In this document: positions 45,674-58,527 of the stretch, one piece after another
Layout of the letters: every line of letters begins with the position of its first letter
How positions within the stretch are numbered: position 1 is the stretch's first letter
DNA from: Hyphomicrobiales bacterium
Lineage (GTDB): Bacteria; Pseudomonadota; Alphaproteobacteria; Rhizobiales; Xanthobacteraceae
Assembly (NCBI GenBank): GCA_021730985.1
Contig: JAKFYI010000030.1
Coordinates: 86,883 to 150,882, forward strand
Direction of reading: 5' to 3'
DNA length: 64,000 nt
The notes under the pieces: generated by a model
What the model was told of the DNA's origin: nothing
Seen by the model: only the letters and a program-made list of their open reading frames with translations
Database searches by the model: none
Position numbers and translations under genes: made by a program

Positions 45674-46417
45674 ATGTCTGACTTCGATCGGAACGTAGCC
45701 GCCCGCGGCAGCTTGTCCGACCGTGCGGTTGCAATCGACGCGGGCCTGCGCGCCCATATGATCCGCGTCTACAACTACATGGCGGCGGCGGTGGCGCTGA
45801 CCGGCGTCGTCGCATGGTTCACCTACAATGCCGCTGTGACCTCGACCGGCGCGCTCACCGCGTTCGGCCAGGCCGTCTTCAGCGGCCCGGTTATGATCGT
45901 CTTGATGCTGGCGACGCTGGGGCTGGTGTTCTTCCTCAGTTTCCGCATCGACCGCCTGCAGTACACCACCGCGCTGACGGTGTTCATGGTCTACGCGGCG
46001 CTGCTCGGCGTGACGCTGTCGTCGATCTTCCTGGTCTACACCGGAGCGTCGATCACCCGGGTGTTCTTCATCTCGGCGGCGTCGTTCGGCGCGCTGTCGT
46101 TGTGGGGCTACACCACGCAACGCGATCTGACGGGCATGGGCACGTTCCTGATGATGGGACTGATCGGCCTGTTGATTGCGATGGTGGTCAACATCTTCCT
46201 CAAGTCGAGCGGCCTGGACTTCATCATCTCGGCTGCCGGCGTGCTGATCTTCGCGGGCCTCACGGCGTGGGACACCCAGAAGATCAAGGAGATGTTCGAC
46301 TCGGGTGACGACACCAACTCCGCCGGCCGCAAGGCCGTGATGGGCGCGCTGTCGCTCTACCTCGACTTCATCAACCTGTTCCTGATGCTGCTGCGCCTGG
46401 TGGGCGACCGCCGCTAA
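45674..46417 (+). CDS. Bax inhibitor-1/YccA family protein (tandem paralog)
   Basis: MSDFDRNVAARGSLSDRAVAIDAGLRAHMIRVYNYM; same C-terminal SGxDTQ region (AWDTQKIKEMFD). Confidence 0.92.
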   Translation: MSDFDRNVAARGSLSDRAVAIDAGLRAHMIRVYNYMAAAVALTGVVAWFTYNAAVTSTGALTAFGQAVFSGPVMIVLMLATLGLVFFLSFRIDRLQYTTALTVFMVYAALLGVTLSSIFLVYTGASITRVFFISAASFGALSLWGYTTQRDLTGMGTFLMMGLIGLLIAMVVNIFLKSSGLDFIISAAGVLIFAGLTAWDTQKIKEMFDSGDDTNSAGRKAVMGALSLYLDFINLFLMLLRLVGDRR

Positions 46418-46440
46418 CGGGTCAGGCTTCAAATGCGGAA

Positions 46441-46472
46441 CGCCCCGGCAACTCGCCGGGGCGTTTTTCTTT
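46441..46472 (+). terminator. Rho-independent terminator
   Basis: CGCCCCGGC-aactc-GCCGGGGCG then TTTTTCTTT. Confidence 0.9.
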
Positions 46473-46485
46473 GCTAGAATTGGCC

Positions 46486-47010
46486 ATGTCCCCGCTCTCG
46501 ATCCGGCCCGCCACGCCCGCCGACATTCCGGCCATCACCCGCATCTACGCCCATGCCGTGATGCACGGCACCGCATCGTTCGAACTCGAAGCGCCGGACG
46601 AGGCCGAGATGGCCAAGCGCATGCGCGCGATTCTGGACGGCGGCTTTGCCTATCTGGCGGCGGAGGCGGACGGCGTGCTGCTGGGTTACGCCTACGCCAA
46701 CCACTACCGCACACGGCCGGCCTACCGCTTCACCGTGGAGGATTCGGTCTACATCGACCCCACGGCGCAGCGCCGCGGCGCCGGGCGTGCGCTGCTGGAA
46801 CGGCTGATCGTCGAGTCGGAAACTCGCGGCTTCCGTCAGATGGTCGCGGTGATCGGAGACTCGGCGCAGACCGCCTCGATCGAGCTGCATCGCGCCGCAG
46901 GCTTCCGGATGATCGGCGCCTTCGAGAACGTCGGCTACAAATTCGATCGCTGGCTCGACAGCGTGATGATGCAGCGCGCGCTGGGCCAAGGCTCAGCGAG
47001 CAAGCCGTAG
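46486..47010 (+). CDS. GNAT N-acetyltransferase (phosphinothricin acetyltransferase-like)
   Basis: [62 protein letters not shown]. Confidence 0.88.
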   Translation: MSPLSIRPATPADIPAITRIYAHAVMHGTASFELEAPDEAEMAKRMRAILDGGFAYLAAEADGVLLGYAYANHYRTRPAYRFTVEDSVYIDPTAQRRGAGRALLERLIVESETRGFRQMVAVIGDSAQTASIELHRAAGFRMIGAFENVGYKFDRWLDSVMMQRALGQGSASKP

Positions 47011-47017
47011 CCTGGCG

Positions 47018-47386
47018 TCACACCGCGACCAGGCTCACCGACTTGTCGATCGCGCGCAGCACGCGGTCGAGCTCGGGGCCGCGGCGCACGATCAGTCCGG
47101 TTGCTGAAACCACGCTGTAGGCGCCCTGGCGGCGCGCCAGGCGCGGATTTTTTTCAATACGGTAGATCGGCACTTCGGAGGAGCGGCGGAACACCGAGAA
47201 CACCGCGCGGTCTTTGAGGAAGTCGATGGCGTAATCGCGCCATTCGCCGGCGGCGACCATGCGGCCGTACAGACTGAGGATTCGATCCAATTCGCGCCGG
47301 TCGAAAGTGACTTGGTTGCCGGGGGCGGTGGATGGCGCGGTCCCGCCCCCGAAACGCTGGCTTGGGTCGGCTTCGCCGAACGTCAT
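47018..47386 (-). CDS. DUF2794 domain-containing protein
   Basis: VTFDRRELDRILSLYGRMVAAGEWRDYAIDFLKDRAVFSVFRRSSEVPIYRIEK. Confidence 0.88.
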   Translation of the reverse strand: MTFGEADPSQRFGGGTAPSTAPGNQVTFDRRELDRILSLYGRMVAAGEWRDYAIDFLKDRAVFSVFRRSSEVPIYRIEKNPRLARRQGAYSVVSATGLIVRRGPELDRVLRAIDKSVSLVAV

Positions 47387-47567
47387 GCGGCGCCTCCTTC
47401 TGTCGTGCGGCTGTTATGATCGCCTCGGAAATCAACGGCGGCAAGGGCTTAGCGGTGCCCGAATTGTCGGCGCTCGCGCCGCTTCGTGTTCACGGATTCG
47501 TTAGGCAAATCATAAAGCTGCCCTATTTCGGCCCATCGGAAGCCCCACCGGCCGCTAATATAGCGAC

Positions 47568-47714
47568 AGTAGCCAAACGGCCCGGTTCGCTTGGTGTTCC
47601 GGATTCCTCAGCCCCCCAGCCCCCCGGGGCATCGACGGATCGGGCCCGTTTGTTTTCGCGTTACGGTTCAATCCCCAACGCTTGAGGGCCTGCTTCACCG
47701 CAGGCCCTTTTTTT
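47568..47714 (+). ncRNA. candidate intergenic sRNA with own terminator
   Basis: TAATAT hexamer at 47556-47561; 5' stem CAAACGGCCCG (47574-47584) pairs with CGGGCCCGTTTG (47641-47652), one bulge; C-rich loop; terminator GGGCCTGC...GCAGGCCC+T7. Confidence 0.45.
47686..47714 (+). terminator. orphan Rho-independent terminator (+ strand)
   Basis: GGGCCTGC-ttcacc-GCAGGCCC then TTTTTTT; both flanking genes are on the minus strand. Confidence 0.88.
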
Positions 47715-47734
47715 GTTTCGCGATGGAGGAAGCG

Positions 47735-48478
47735 TCAGCGGACGGCGAGTTGCGCCGCGCCGAGCATCACCTTCGGCGCACCGGCTACGCCGCCTTGCAC
47801 CAGCACCGTGACCGAATCGATCTCGCCGGTCTGCAATTCGCCGAGTGGCACATTGAACGTCTGCGCCTTGCCGGTCCATTCGCCGAGCTTGACCCAGCGC
47901 CGCGCCACGTTGGTGTAGGTGACGGTGTGGCCGCGGTTCTCGCCGCGGCCGATCTTGACGGGGACCGTCTTGGTGACCGGGCACAGCCAGATTTCGCCCG
48001 GCGTGTGATTGTCCTTCGACGGCACGCTGATCGTGAGCTTGTCGTCCGCGATCGAGGCGGTCACCGCAAGACCGAGCGTGGCAGGCTGCTTCTGGCTCTG
48101 CACGATGGCGCGTTCGATCGCCGGCTTGTCGCCGCCGTTAACGTGCGCCACGCCGTTGACCACGAGTTGCGGCGTGTAGACCTCGCGGTCGCCCCGCGTG
48201 CCGGCATAGGCGCGCTGACGGGTGGCATGGCCCTTGAGCGCCAGCGTGTCCTTCCAGCCGAGATAATCCCAGTAATCGACCGGCAGCGTGATCGTCACCA
48301 GTGACGGATCCTTGCTGAGCTCGCCGAGCAGCTTGTCGGCGGCGGGGCATGACGAACAGCCCTGGCTGGTAAACAACTCCAGGACGGCGCGCGGCTCGGC
48401 CTGGGCCTGATCTTGGGCAGGCCCGGCAAAGGCGAGGCAACCCAGCGCGAGCGTGGACGCGATGCGGACCGAAATCAT
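47735..48478 (-). CDS. DUF1223 domain-containing thioredoxin-fold protein
   Basis: Signal peptide; VLELFTSQGCSSCPAADKLLGEL. Confidence 0.9.
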   Translation of the reverse strand: MISVRIASTLALGCLAFAGPAQDQAQAEPRAVLELFTSQGCSSCPAADKLLGELSKDPSLVTITLPVDYWDYLGWKDTLALKGHATRQRAYAGTRGDREVYTPQLVVNGVAHVNGGDKPAIERAIVQSQKQPATLGLAVTASIADDKLTISVPSKDNHTPGEIWLCPVTKTVPVKIGRGENRGHTVTYTNVARRWVKLGEWTGKAQTFNVPLGELQTGEIDSVTVLVQGGVAGAPKVMLGAAQLAVR

Positions 48479-48643
48479 GGCGATGTCCTTGCCATCTGTG
48501 CCCACGCAGCCATGCCCGGAGTCATAGTCGGACCAGCGTTCACCCGCCACTCACTTCGCGGTGAGTGCGGCGCGCCGGGCCGCAGGGCGGCCCGGCCGCG
48601 TCGCCGCGGCCAAGCCAAGCAGCCAACATCGGATCGCCAAACC

Positions 48644-51364
<2,721 letters not shown>

Positions 51365-51565
51365 CCCAGGCGCGGAGCGGCCGAGCGACCCAACCTAAGG
51401 CCTTGCCAGAACAGGTCTTTCGCCCCCGGGCCGCGAGCCGGGTGCAATTCGCGCGGCCAAGGGGTTTATAGGGTCTTTTTCGGCGCTCTGCTAGACACAC
51501 CAGAATAGCTACAAAGGGGGCTGCGTTGCTGGTTTCAGGGGGCTTTTGCAGCCGGCAGGCGGCCC

Positions 51566-52165
51566 GTGTTGAGGCTTGAAGCCCACGACCTGGCCTGTGT
51601 CCGGGGCGGCCGGGAGGTGTTCTCCGGGCTCGGATTTGCGGTGGCGGCGGGTGAGGCCCTGGTGGTCACCGGCCGCAATGGCGCCGGAAAATCCTCCCTG
51701 CTGCGGACCATCGCGGGTCTGGTGCGGATGGCCGCGGGCAGCCTGAACCTCACCGGCGGCGACCCGGAGCTGACCCCCGCCGAACAGGCCCATTACCTCG
51801 GCCACCAGGACGCGCTGAAGCCTTCGCTGACGGTCGAAGAAAACCTCGCCTTCTGGGTGCAATATCTCGGCGGCGGCGCTCCCGGCGCGCTTTCGGCGGT
51901 CGGGCTCGATGCGGTCGCGAAGCTGCCGGCCGGCTATCTGTCCGCCGGCCAGCGGCGGCGGCTGTCGATCGCACGGCTGATCGCAATCCAGCGTCCCATC
52001 TGGCTGCTCGATGAGCCGACCTCGGCGCTCGACCGCGACGCCCAGGAGCAGTTTGCCGGACTGATGGGCCGGCACCTCGCAGGCGGCGGCATGATCGTCG
52101 CCGCCACCCACGGGCCGATCGGGTTGCAGCAGGCGAAGGAGTTGCGTCTGGGGGACACCCCGTGA
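51566..52165 (+). CDS. ccmA: heme exporter ATP-binding protein CcmA
   Basis: GTG start; [44 protein letters not shown]. Confidence 0.94.
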   Translation: MLRLEAHDLACVRGGREVFSGLGFAVAAGEALVVTGRNGAGKSSLLRTIAGLVRMAAGSLNLTGGDPELTPAEQAHYLGHQDALKPSLTVEENLAFWVQYLGGGAPGALSAVGLDAVAKLPAGYLSAGQRRRLSIARLIAIQRPIWLLDEPTSALDRDAQEQFAGLMGRHLAGGGMIVAATHGPIGLQQAKELRLGDTP

Positions 52166-52830
52166 GCGCCCTGACCGCCATTTTCATGCGCGACCTGCGG
52201 CTCGCGGTGCGGGTCGGCGGCGGCGCCGGCATCGGCGTGCTGTTCTTTCTGATCGTTGTGGTGCTGGCGCCGTTTGCGATCGGGCCCGATCTGGCACTGC
52301 TGGCGCGCATCGGCCCTGCCATCCTCTGGCTCGGCGCCCTGCTCGCCAGCCTGCTCACCCTCGATCGCCTGATCGCCGCCGATGCCGAGGACGGCTCGCT
52401 CGACCTGATCCTGACCGGACGCACGCCGCTTGAGCTCGCGGTCGCGGCGAAAGCGTTGGCGCACTGGCTCACCACCGGCCTGCCGCTCGCCATCGCGACG
52501 CCGCTGTTCGGCCTGTTGATGAACCTCGACATGCAGGCGAGCTTCGCGGTGGCGCTGACGCTGCTGGCGGGAACGCCGGCGCTCACCTTCCTCGGCCTGC
52601 TTGGCGCTGCGCTGGCGGTGACGCTGCGGCGCGGCGGCCTGCTGCTCACCGTGCTGATCCTTCCGCTCACCGTCCCGGTGCTGATCTTCGGCGTCGCGGC
52701 ATCGAACGCCGCAGTCACCGGCTCGGTGCCCTTCGCCATGCCGTTCACAATCCTGTGCGCGCTGACGCTGGCGAGCCTGGTGATCGGTACATTCGCCGCC
52801 GCCGCATCGCTGCGGCACGGAATGGAGTAA
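52162..52830 (+). CDS. ccmB: heme exporter protein CcmB
   Basis: 222 aa; [24 protein letters not shown]; overlaps ccmA stop. Confidence 0.94.
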   Translation: MSALTAIFMRDLRLAVRVGGGAGIGVLFFLIVVVLAPFAIGPDLALLARIGPAILWLGALLASLLTLDRLIAADAEDGSLDLILTGRTPLELAVAAKALAHWLTTGLPLAIATPLFGLLMNLDMQASFAVALTLLAGTPALTFLGLLGAALAVTLRRGGLLLTVLILPLTVPVLIFGVAASNAAVTGSVPFAMPFTILCALTLASLVIGTFAAAASLRHGME

Positions 52831-52912
52831 CGCCCGTCGCATGATCCCCTGTTCTTCCGCGCCATCGTTCGCCACACTGCGCCCGCAATCCCGAACACAT
52901 TGACCCGCTGCC

Positions 52913-53650
52913 ATGCCGCTGATCGACCTCGCCAATCCCACCCGTTTCCTGAAGCTGAGCGGCCTGCTGCTGCCGTGGCTCGCGGGCGCGGCGACAATCG
53001 CGCTCGCTGTGGGGCTTTATCTCGCCGGCAACGCACCCGACGATTACCAGCAGGGCGCGACGGTGAAGATCATGTTCATCCACGTACCCTCGGCGTGGCT
53101 CGCCATGGCGATCTGGGGAATGATGAGCTTGGCAGCCCTCGGCACCCTGGTCTGGCGCCATCCGCTGGCCGATGTCGCCGCCAAGGCGGCGACGCCGATC
53201 GGCGCGGCCTTCACGCTGATCTGCCTGCTCACCGGCTCGCTGTGGGGCCGGCCGATGTGGGGCACCTACTGGGTGTGGGACGCCAGGCTCACCTCAGTGC
53301 TGATTCTGTTCCTGATGTATCTCGGCGTGATGGCGCTGTGGCGCAGCGTGGACGATCCCTCGCGCGCCGGACGCGCCGCCGCGATCCTCACCCTGGTGGG
53401 CGCGATCAACCTGCCGATCATCAAGTTCTCGGTCGACTGGTGGAACACGCTGCATCAGCCGGCGTCGGTGGTGCGGATCGCAGGGCCTGCGATCCATCCG
53501 ACCATCCTGGTGCCGCTGCTGGTGATGGCGCTGGCGTTCGTGCTGATATTCGTCACGCTGCATCTCGCCGCCATGCGCAACGAAATCCTGCGGCGGCGGG
53601 TGCGCACGCTGATGATGATCGAGGCGCAGGCCGCGCCGGGGCGCGGATGA
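52913..53650 (+). CDS. ccmC: heme exporter protein CcmC
   Basis: WGRPMWGTYWVWDARLTSVLILFLMYLG tryptophan-rich motif. Confidence 0.96.
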   Translation: MPLIDLANPTRFLKLSGLLLPWLAGAATIALAVGLYLAGNAPDDYQQGATVKIMFIHVPSAWLAMAIWGMMSLAALGTLVWRHPLADVAAKAATPIGAAFTLICLLTGSLWGRPMWGTYWVWDARLTSVLILFLMYLGVMALWRSVDDPSRAGRAAAILTLVGAINLPIIKFSVDWWNTLHQPASVVRIAGPAIHPTILVPLLVMALAFVLIFVTLHLAAMRNEILRRRVRTLMMIEAQAAPGRG

Positions 53651-53826
53651 ACGTCATGGCCAGCCTCGGACCGCACGCCACCTTCATCGTCGCCGCCTAT
53701 GGCGCGGCGGTGGTGATCCTTGCCGCGCTGATCGCGTGGATCGTGCTGGATCATCGCGCCCAGCAGCGCGCGCTCGGCGAACTGGAGAAGCGCGGCGTGA
53801 CGCGGCGCTCCGGGAGGCCGGCATGA
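53647..53826 (+). CDS. ccmD: heme exporter protein CcmD
   Basis: Small single-TM protein MNVMASLGPHATFIVAAYGAAVVILAALIAWIVLDHRAQQRALGELEKRG; ATGA overlaps on both sides. Confidence 0.9.
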   Translation: MNVMASLGPHATFIVAAYGAAVVILAALIAWIVLDHRAQQRALGELEKRGVTRRSGRPA

Positions 53827-54413
53827 CCGCCACGGAAACCCGGGCTACGCCGGCGCGGCGCCGCCTGCTCGTCTATATCCCGCTGGCTGCGTTTTTGGCG
53901 CTGGCCGGGCTGTTCCTGTACCGGCTCGGCAGCGGCGATCCCTCCAAGCTGCCGTCGGCGCTGATCGGCCGCCCGGCGCCGGCCACCAATCTGCCCGCGC
54001 TGCCCGGCCTGACCGCCAACGGCGCCGCCGTGCCGGGCATCGCCAGCGCCGACTTCAGCGGCGCGGTGACGCTGATCAACGTCTGGGCGTCGTGGTGCGT
54101 GCCGTGCCACGACGAGGCGCCGCTGCTGATGAAGCTCGCCGAGGACAACCGGATCCGGCTGATCGGCATCAACTACAAGGACCAGGCGGAGAACGCGCGG
54201 CGCTTCATCGGCCGCTACGGCAACCCGTTCATCGCCGTCGGGTCCGATCCGAACGGACGCGCCTCGATCGACTGGGGCGTCTATGGCGTGCCGGAGACGT
54301 TCCTGATCGGACGCGACGGCCGCGTCGCCTACAAGCTGGTCGGCCCGATCACGCAGGCCAATCTGCAGGCCGTACTCAAGCCGGCGATTGAGAAGGCGCT
54401 CGTCAGCCAATAA
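53823..54413 (+). CDS. ccmG: thiol:disulfide interchange protein CcmG/DsbE
   Basis: VTLINVWASWCVPCHDEAPLLMKLA. Confidence 0.94.
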   Translation: MTATETRATPARRRLLVYIPLAAFLALAGLFLYRLGSGDPSKLPSALIGRPAPATNLPALPGLTANGAAVPGIASADFSGAVTLINVWASWCVPCHDEAPLLMKLAEDNRIRLIGINYKDQAENARRFIGRYGNPFIAVGSDPNGRASIDWGVYGVPETFLIGRDGRVAYKLVGPITQANLQAVLKPAIEKALVSQ

Positions 54414-54510
54414 AGCTGTCGATAAGCCGCCGCCCGCCGCGCGGCGCGCACGGGATCGCATAGGTTCAATCCGCTGGAATTGTAGGCGCGTTCCAGCGGA
54501 GACGGGCCGG

Positions 54511-54753
54511 ATGACAATCTTCCTGTTCCGCAACGGCGACAATCCGATCGAATATTGCGCCACCGACACGCGATCCGGCCACCGGCTGCCGACCGCACAG
54601 GCTCACTCACGCTGGCACTACTACGCGGAATTGCAGAACGCGCTGCACGCGGCGGTGTTCGGTGTCAGGAATTTCGAGGCGGCGAAGCAATCGATCTCGC
54701 GGCGCGGCTATCTGCTTTTCACCGACAACCGGCTGCTGCGGAACTGCAATTAG
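54511..54753 (+). CDS. hypothetical small protein (80 aa)
   Basis: MTIFLFRNGDNPIEYCATDTRSGHRLPTAQAHSRWHYYAELQNALHAAVFGVRNFEAAKQSISRRGYLLFTDNRLLRNCN. Confidence 0.55.
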   Translation: MTIFLFRNGDNPIEYCATDTRSGHRLPTAQAHSRWHYYAELQNALHAAVFGVRNFEAAKQSISRRGYLLFTDNRLLRNCN

Positions 54754-54801
54754 CGCGTGATCCCGAAAAGTGGGAACCGGTTTTCGGAAAAGATCACGCG
54801 C
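54753..54801. repeat. small palindromic repeat at convergent junction
   Basis: GCGCGTGATCcCGAAAAgtgggaaccggTTTTCGgaaaaGATCACGCGC; perfect 10-bp outer arms. Confidence 0.85.
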
Positions 54802-54807
54802 AGATAA

Positions 54808-55431
54808 TTACTTCTTGCCCGAATCATACTTGGTCAGCAGCGGGTATTGCAGCATCGCGAACACAAAGGTGAGCGGCAGCACGCCGAACACCTTGAATGT
54901 GACCCACACGTCGGTCGATTGTGTTCGCCACACCACCTCGTTGAGCGCAGCCAATACCAGGAAGAACAAAGCCCAGCGCACGGTGAGCTTGTGCCAGCCC
55001 TCCTGGGTGAGGTTGAACATCTGGTCGAACACCATCGCCAGCAGCGGCTTGCGGAACACGATACCGCCCAGCAAAATCACCGCGAACAACATGTAAATGA
55101 TGGTCGGCTTGAGCTTGATGAAAAGCTCGTCCTGCAGGATCAGCGTCAGCCCGCCGAACAGCACCACAACCACGGCCGACACCATCGCCATCATCGGCAG
55201 CCGCCGCGTCAGCACGTAGGACGCGATCAGGGCTGCGACGATCGCCACCATGAATACAGCCGTGGCGACGAAGATGCCGGACCGCTCGCCGGTCGCGACC
55301 GCCGCGGGAATGATCGGCCGGAACAGCGGCTCGAACAGCGCCGGCCTCGAATTGGCGAAGAAGAACAGCAGCAGCGGCCCGAGGTCGAGCGCAAGCTTGA
55401 TGAGCGGATTGGGCTGGGCTTTTTCGGTCAT
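54808..55431 (-). CDS. yciB: septation protein A / inner membrane protein YciB
   Basis: [56 protein letters not shown]. Confidence 0.93.
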   Translation of the reverse strand: MTEKAQPNPLIKLALDLGPLLLFFFANSRPALFEPLFRPIIPAAVATGERSGIFVATAVFMVAIVAALIASYVLTRRLPMMAMVSAVVVVLFGGLTLILQDELFIKLKPTIIYMLFAVILLGGIVFRKPLLAMVFDQMFNLTQEGWHKLTVRWALFFLVLAALNEVVWRTQSTDVWVTFKVFGVLPLTFVFAMLQYPLLTKYDSGKK

Positions 55432-56792
55432 GGGCGCTGTGTAGCATTCCTGCCGGAAAACCACACGCCGCGCGCCACCGAAAGCGCGATCAGCGTTCCG
55501 AACACGGCGAGCGCGAAGGCCAGCGCCGCGAACACCAGCGCGAGATTGCCGGTCGCTCGCAGCATCAGCCAGCCGCCACCGACTGCGGTGACCAGCCGCA
55601 GGCCACCTGCGATCAGCGGCCAAGTCAGGGCTCCCGCGCCCTGCGAGGCGAAATACAGCGCCATGCCGAGCCCGAAGAAGCCGTAGAACGGCCCGACCAC
55701 GCGCAGGTACGTCGTGCCGGCCTCGATCACCGCAGGCTCGCTGCTGAACAGCGACAGCCAGGCTTCGGGAAACAACGCCGCGGCAATGCCGACGCTCTCG
55801 GCCAGCGCGAACGAGACCCAGCCGCCGATCCATGCGGCGCGCAGTGCTCGTTCACGCTGACCTGCCCCAATATTGGTGCCGACCAGCGCCACCAGCGCGC
55901 CGCCAAAGCCGAACGACAGCGGCACCAGCATGTACTCCAGCCGCGTGCCGATGCCGTAGCCCGCGATGGCGGCGGCACCGAATGCACCCACCAGGCCCGT
56001 CGCCATCGCGATGGTGATGTTGGTCATCAGCGAGATCACCGAGGCGACCGCGCCGACCCGGAAGATGTCGATGAACAGCGGCCGGCGCAGCCGCGTCTGC
56101 AACAGCTTCGGCTGCACCACGCTGCGCCCCGACCACAGATAGGCTGCGAAGATCACGCAGCCGAAGCCGTAGTAGGTCAGCAGCGCAATGGCGCCGCCGG
56201 TAACGCCGAGCTTCGGAAACGGGCCCAAGCCGAAAATCAGGCACGGCGAGAACACGACCAGCATCGCCGCGCCCGCGATCGTCACCACCGCGGGCACCAG
56301 CGTGTTGCCGGTGCCGCGAATGATGTTGGCCAACACGTTGAAGATCCAGATCAGGATCACGCCGGCGAAAACGATATTCGAGTACGTCACCGCGATGGCG
56401 AGCGCGGCGCCGCTGCCGCCCATCGTAGCGTAGAGCCACGGTCCGCCCGCGAGCATGGCAGCGGAGAAGAATGCCGCGAACAGCGCGCCGATCACCAGCG
56501 CATGCAGCACGATGGCATCCGCGTCGTCGCGGCGGCCGGACCCGAGCGCGCGCGCAACCGCCGACGAGATGCCGCCGCCCATCGCACCTCCCGACATCAT
56601 CTGCATGAGCATCAGGCCGGGAAACACCAGCGAAACGCCGGCCACCACTTCGGTGCCGAGCTGGGCCAGATAGTAGATGTCGATCAGACCGATCGAACCC
56701 TGAACCACCGTCATGATGAGATTGGGGATCGCAAGCCGCAGCAGCGTCGGCAGGATCGGAGCCTCAAGCAGCGTGCGGGTGCGCGGGTCCAA
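55428..56792 (-). CDS. MATE family efflux transporter
   Basis: 12-[47 protein letters not shown]. Confidence 0.92.
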   Translation of the reverse strand: MDPRTRTLLEAPILPTLLRLAIPNLIMTVVQGSIGLIDIYYLAQLGTEVVAGVSLVFPGLMLMQMMSGGAMGGGISSAVARALGSGRRDDADAIVLHALVIGALFAAFFSAAMLAGGPWLYATMGGSGAALAIAVTYSNIVFAGVILIWIFNVLANIIRGTGNTLVPAVVTIAGAAMLVVFSPCLIFGLGPFPKLGVTGGAIALLTYYGFGCVIFAAYLWSGRSVVQPKLLQTRLRRPLFIDIFRVGAVASVISLMTNITIAMATGLVGAFGAAAIAGYGIGTRLEYMLVPLSFGFGGALVALVGTNIGAGQRERALRAAWIGGWVSFALAESVGIAAALFPEAWLSLFSSEPAVIEAGTTYLRVVGPFYGFFGLGMALYFASQGAGALTWPLIAGGLRLVTAVGGGWLMLRATGNLALVFAALAFALAVFGTLIALSVARGVWFSGRNATQRP

Positions 56793-56847
56793 GACTGCTT
56801 ACTCCCCCGGCCTCATCCCAATGAGCGATGGGGGTGCAACCGCTATA

Positions 56848-57807
56848 CTACGCATCGATCCCCGCCAGCGCCTTGCCGAAATCCTTTGCCGAGAACGGCG
56901 CGAGGTCGTGCATGCCTTCGCCGACGCCGATGAAATGGATCGGCAGCGCAAATTTCTGTGCGATGGCGACCAGGATGCCGCCGCGCGCGGTGCCGTCGAG
57001 CTTGGTCATCACCAGCCCGGTGACGCCCGCGACCTTCTGGAAAATCTCGACCTGCGACAGCGCGTTCTGGCCGACCGTGGCGTCGAGCACCAGGATGACG
57101 GCGTGCGGCGCCTGCGCATCGACCTTCTTCATCACCCGGACCATCTTTTCCAGTTCGTCCATCAGCTCCGTGCGGTTCTGCAGCCGGCCCGCGGTATCGA
57201 CGATCACGACATCGGCGTTCTCGCTCTTGGCCTGCGACAGCGCGTCGAACGCCAATCCGGCGGCGTCAGCGCCGGGCTCACCCGACACCACCTTGGCGCC
57301 AGTGCGCGTGCCCCAGATCTTGAGCTGCTCGATCGCGGCGGCGCGGAACGTGTCGCCGGCGGCGAGCACCACCTTGCGCTTTTCAGATGCGAACTTCGAA
57401 GCGAGCTTGCCGATCAAGGTTGTCTTCCCGGAGCCGTTGACGCCGACCACCAGGATCACGAACGGCTTGGCGGCGCCGATGGTCAGCGGCTTCGCCACCG
57501 GCCCGAGCACCTTGGCGACGTGATCGGCGATCACGCCGCGGACTTCCTTCTCGGTGATCGCCTGGTTGTACCAGCCGGTGCTGATGGTTTCGGTGACCTT
57601 CGCCGCCGCCTCCAGGCCCAGATCGGAGCGGATCAGCGCCTCCTCGATCTCGTCGAGCTTGGCGGGATCCATCGGACCCTTGGTGACGATTCCGACGATG
57701 GCGGAGCCCAGCGCCGACGAGCTGCGTTTCAGCCCGCCCGCGAGCCGGCCCAGCCAACCACGCTGTTCCGCGCCGTCCATCTCGTTATCGTTGGTGCTGT
57801 CGCTCAT
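56848..57807 (-). CDS. ftsY: signal recognition particle receptor FtsY
   Basis: VVGVNGSGKTTLIGKLA; DTAGRLQNRTELMDELEK; TKLDGTARGG. Confidence 0.96.
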   Translation of the reverse strand: MSDSTNDNEMDGAEQRGWLGRLAGGLKRSSSALGSAIVGIVTKGPMDPAKLDEIEEALIRSDLGLEAAAKVTETISTGWYNQAITEKEVRGVIADHVAKVLGPVAKPLTIGAAKPFVILVVGVNGSGKTTLIGKLASKFASEKRKVVLAAGDTFRAAAIEQLKIWGTRTGAKVVSGEPGADAAGLAFDALSQAKSENADVVIVDTAGRLQNRTELMDELEKMVRVMKKVDAQAPHAVILVLDATVGQNALSQVEIFQKVAGVTGLVMTKLDGTARGGILVAIAQKFALPIHFIGVGEGMHDLAPFSAKDFGKALAGIDA

Positions 57808-57834
57808 GCCGATTGCCGTGATACGCGTTTCCCT

Positions 57835-58527
57835 ATGACACCGGAAGAGATGGTGAACCGCCTGCTCTATCGCGACGGGCTGATGCTGATAATCGACAAG
57901 CCCGCCGGCGTCGCCGTGCACAAGGGCCCGAAAGGCGGCGCCTGCCTGGAGGACGATTTCCCGGCGTTGCAATTCGGCCTGCCGAAGCCGCCGTCGCTGG
58001 CGCACCGGCTCGACCGCGAAACCTCGGGCTGCCTGGTGCTCGGCCGCCACCGCAAGGCGCTGGCGAACCTCAGCGACCTGTTCCGGCACGGCAAGGTCGG
58101 CAAGACCTATTGGGCGGTGGTGGAAGGCGGCCCGGACGAACCGGAAGGCCGCATCGACATCCCGCTCGGCAAGCTCGACGACAATCGCGGCTGGTGGATG
58201 AAGCCCGACCCCAGCGGATTGCCGTCATCGACGACGTGGAAAGTAATGGGGCGCGGCGGCGGCGGCCTGACCTGGCTCGCGCTCGAGCCGCTCACCGGGC
58301 GGACCCACCAGTTGCGCGTGCATTGCGCGGCGATGAAATGGCCGATCGTCGGCGACAACATCTACGGCACCGCGCCGCGCACCGGAGGCGCGCCGATGCA
58401 GCTTCATGCGCGCGAGGTCACGGTGCCGCTCTACAAGAACCGCGATCCGGTGCGCGCCATAGCGCCGGTGCCCGCGCACATGGTGGAGCGGCTGAAGGCA
58501 TGCGGCTGGAACGGCGAGCCGGCTTAA
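57835..58527 (+). CDS. RluA-family RNA pseudouridine synthase
   Basis: LAHRLDRETSGCLVLG (catalytic HRLDxxTSG); PLTGRTHQLRVHCA. Confidence 0.93.
   Translation: MTPEEMVNRLLYRDGLMLIIDKPAGVAVHKGPKGGACLEDDFPALQFGLPKPPSLAHRLDRETSGCLVLGRHRKALANLSDLFRHGKVGKTYWAVVEGGPDEPEGRIDIPLGKLDDNRGWWMKPDPSGLPSSTTWKVMGRGGGGLTWLALEPLTGRTHQLRVHCAAMKWPIVGDNIYGTAPRTGGAPMQLHAREVTVPLYKNRDPVRAIAPVPAHMVERLKACGWNGEPA

Noticed and set aside
47332-47685. 117-aa ORF ending just before the orphan terminator
   Set aside because: Low-complexity, partly antisense to DUF2794, no RBS or motif; sRNA interpretation preferred, though a small protein cannot be excluded.
47568-47714. 6S, SRP or tmRNA identity for the candidate sRNA
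   Set aside because: None of the conserved motifs I know for these RNAs could be recognised.
56713-58527. 604-aa + ORF as a long protein
   Set aside because: The N-terminal part is antisense to ftsY; only the RluA-like region from 57835 is convincing.
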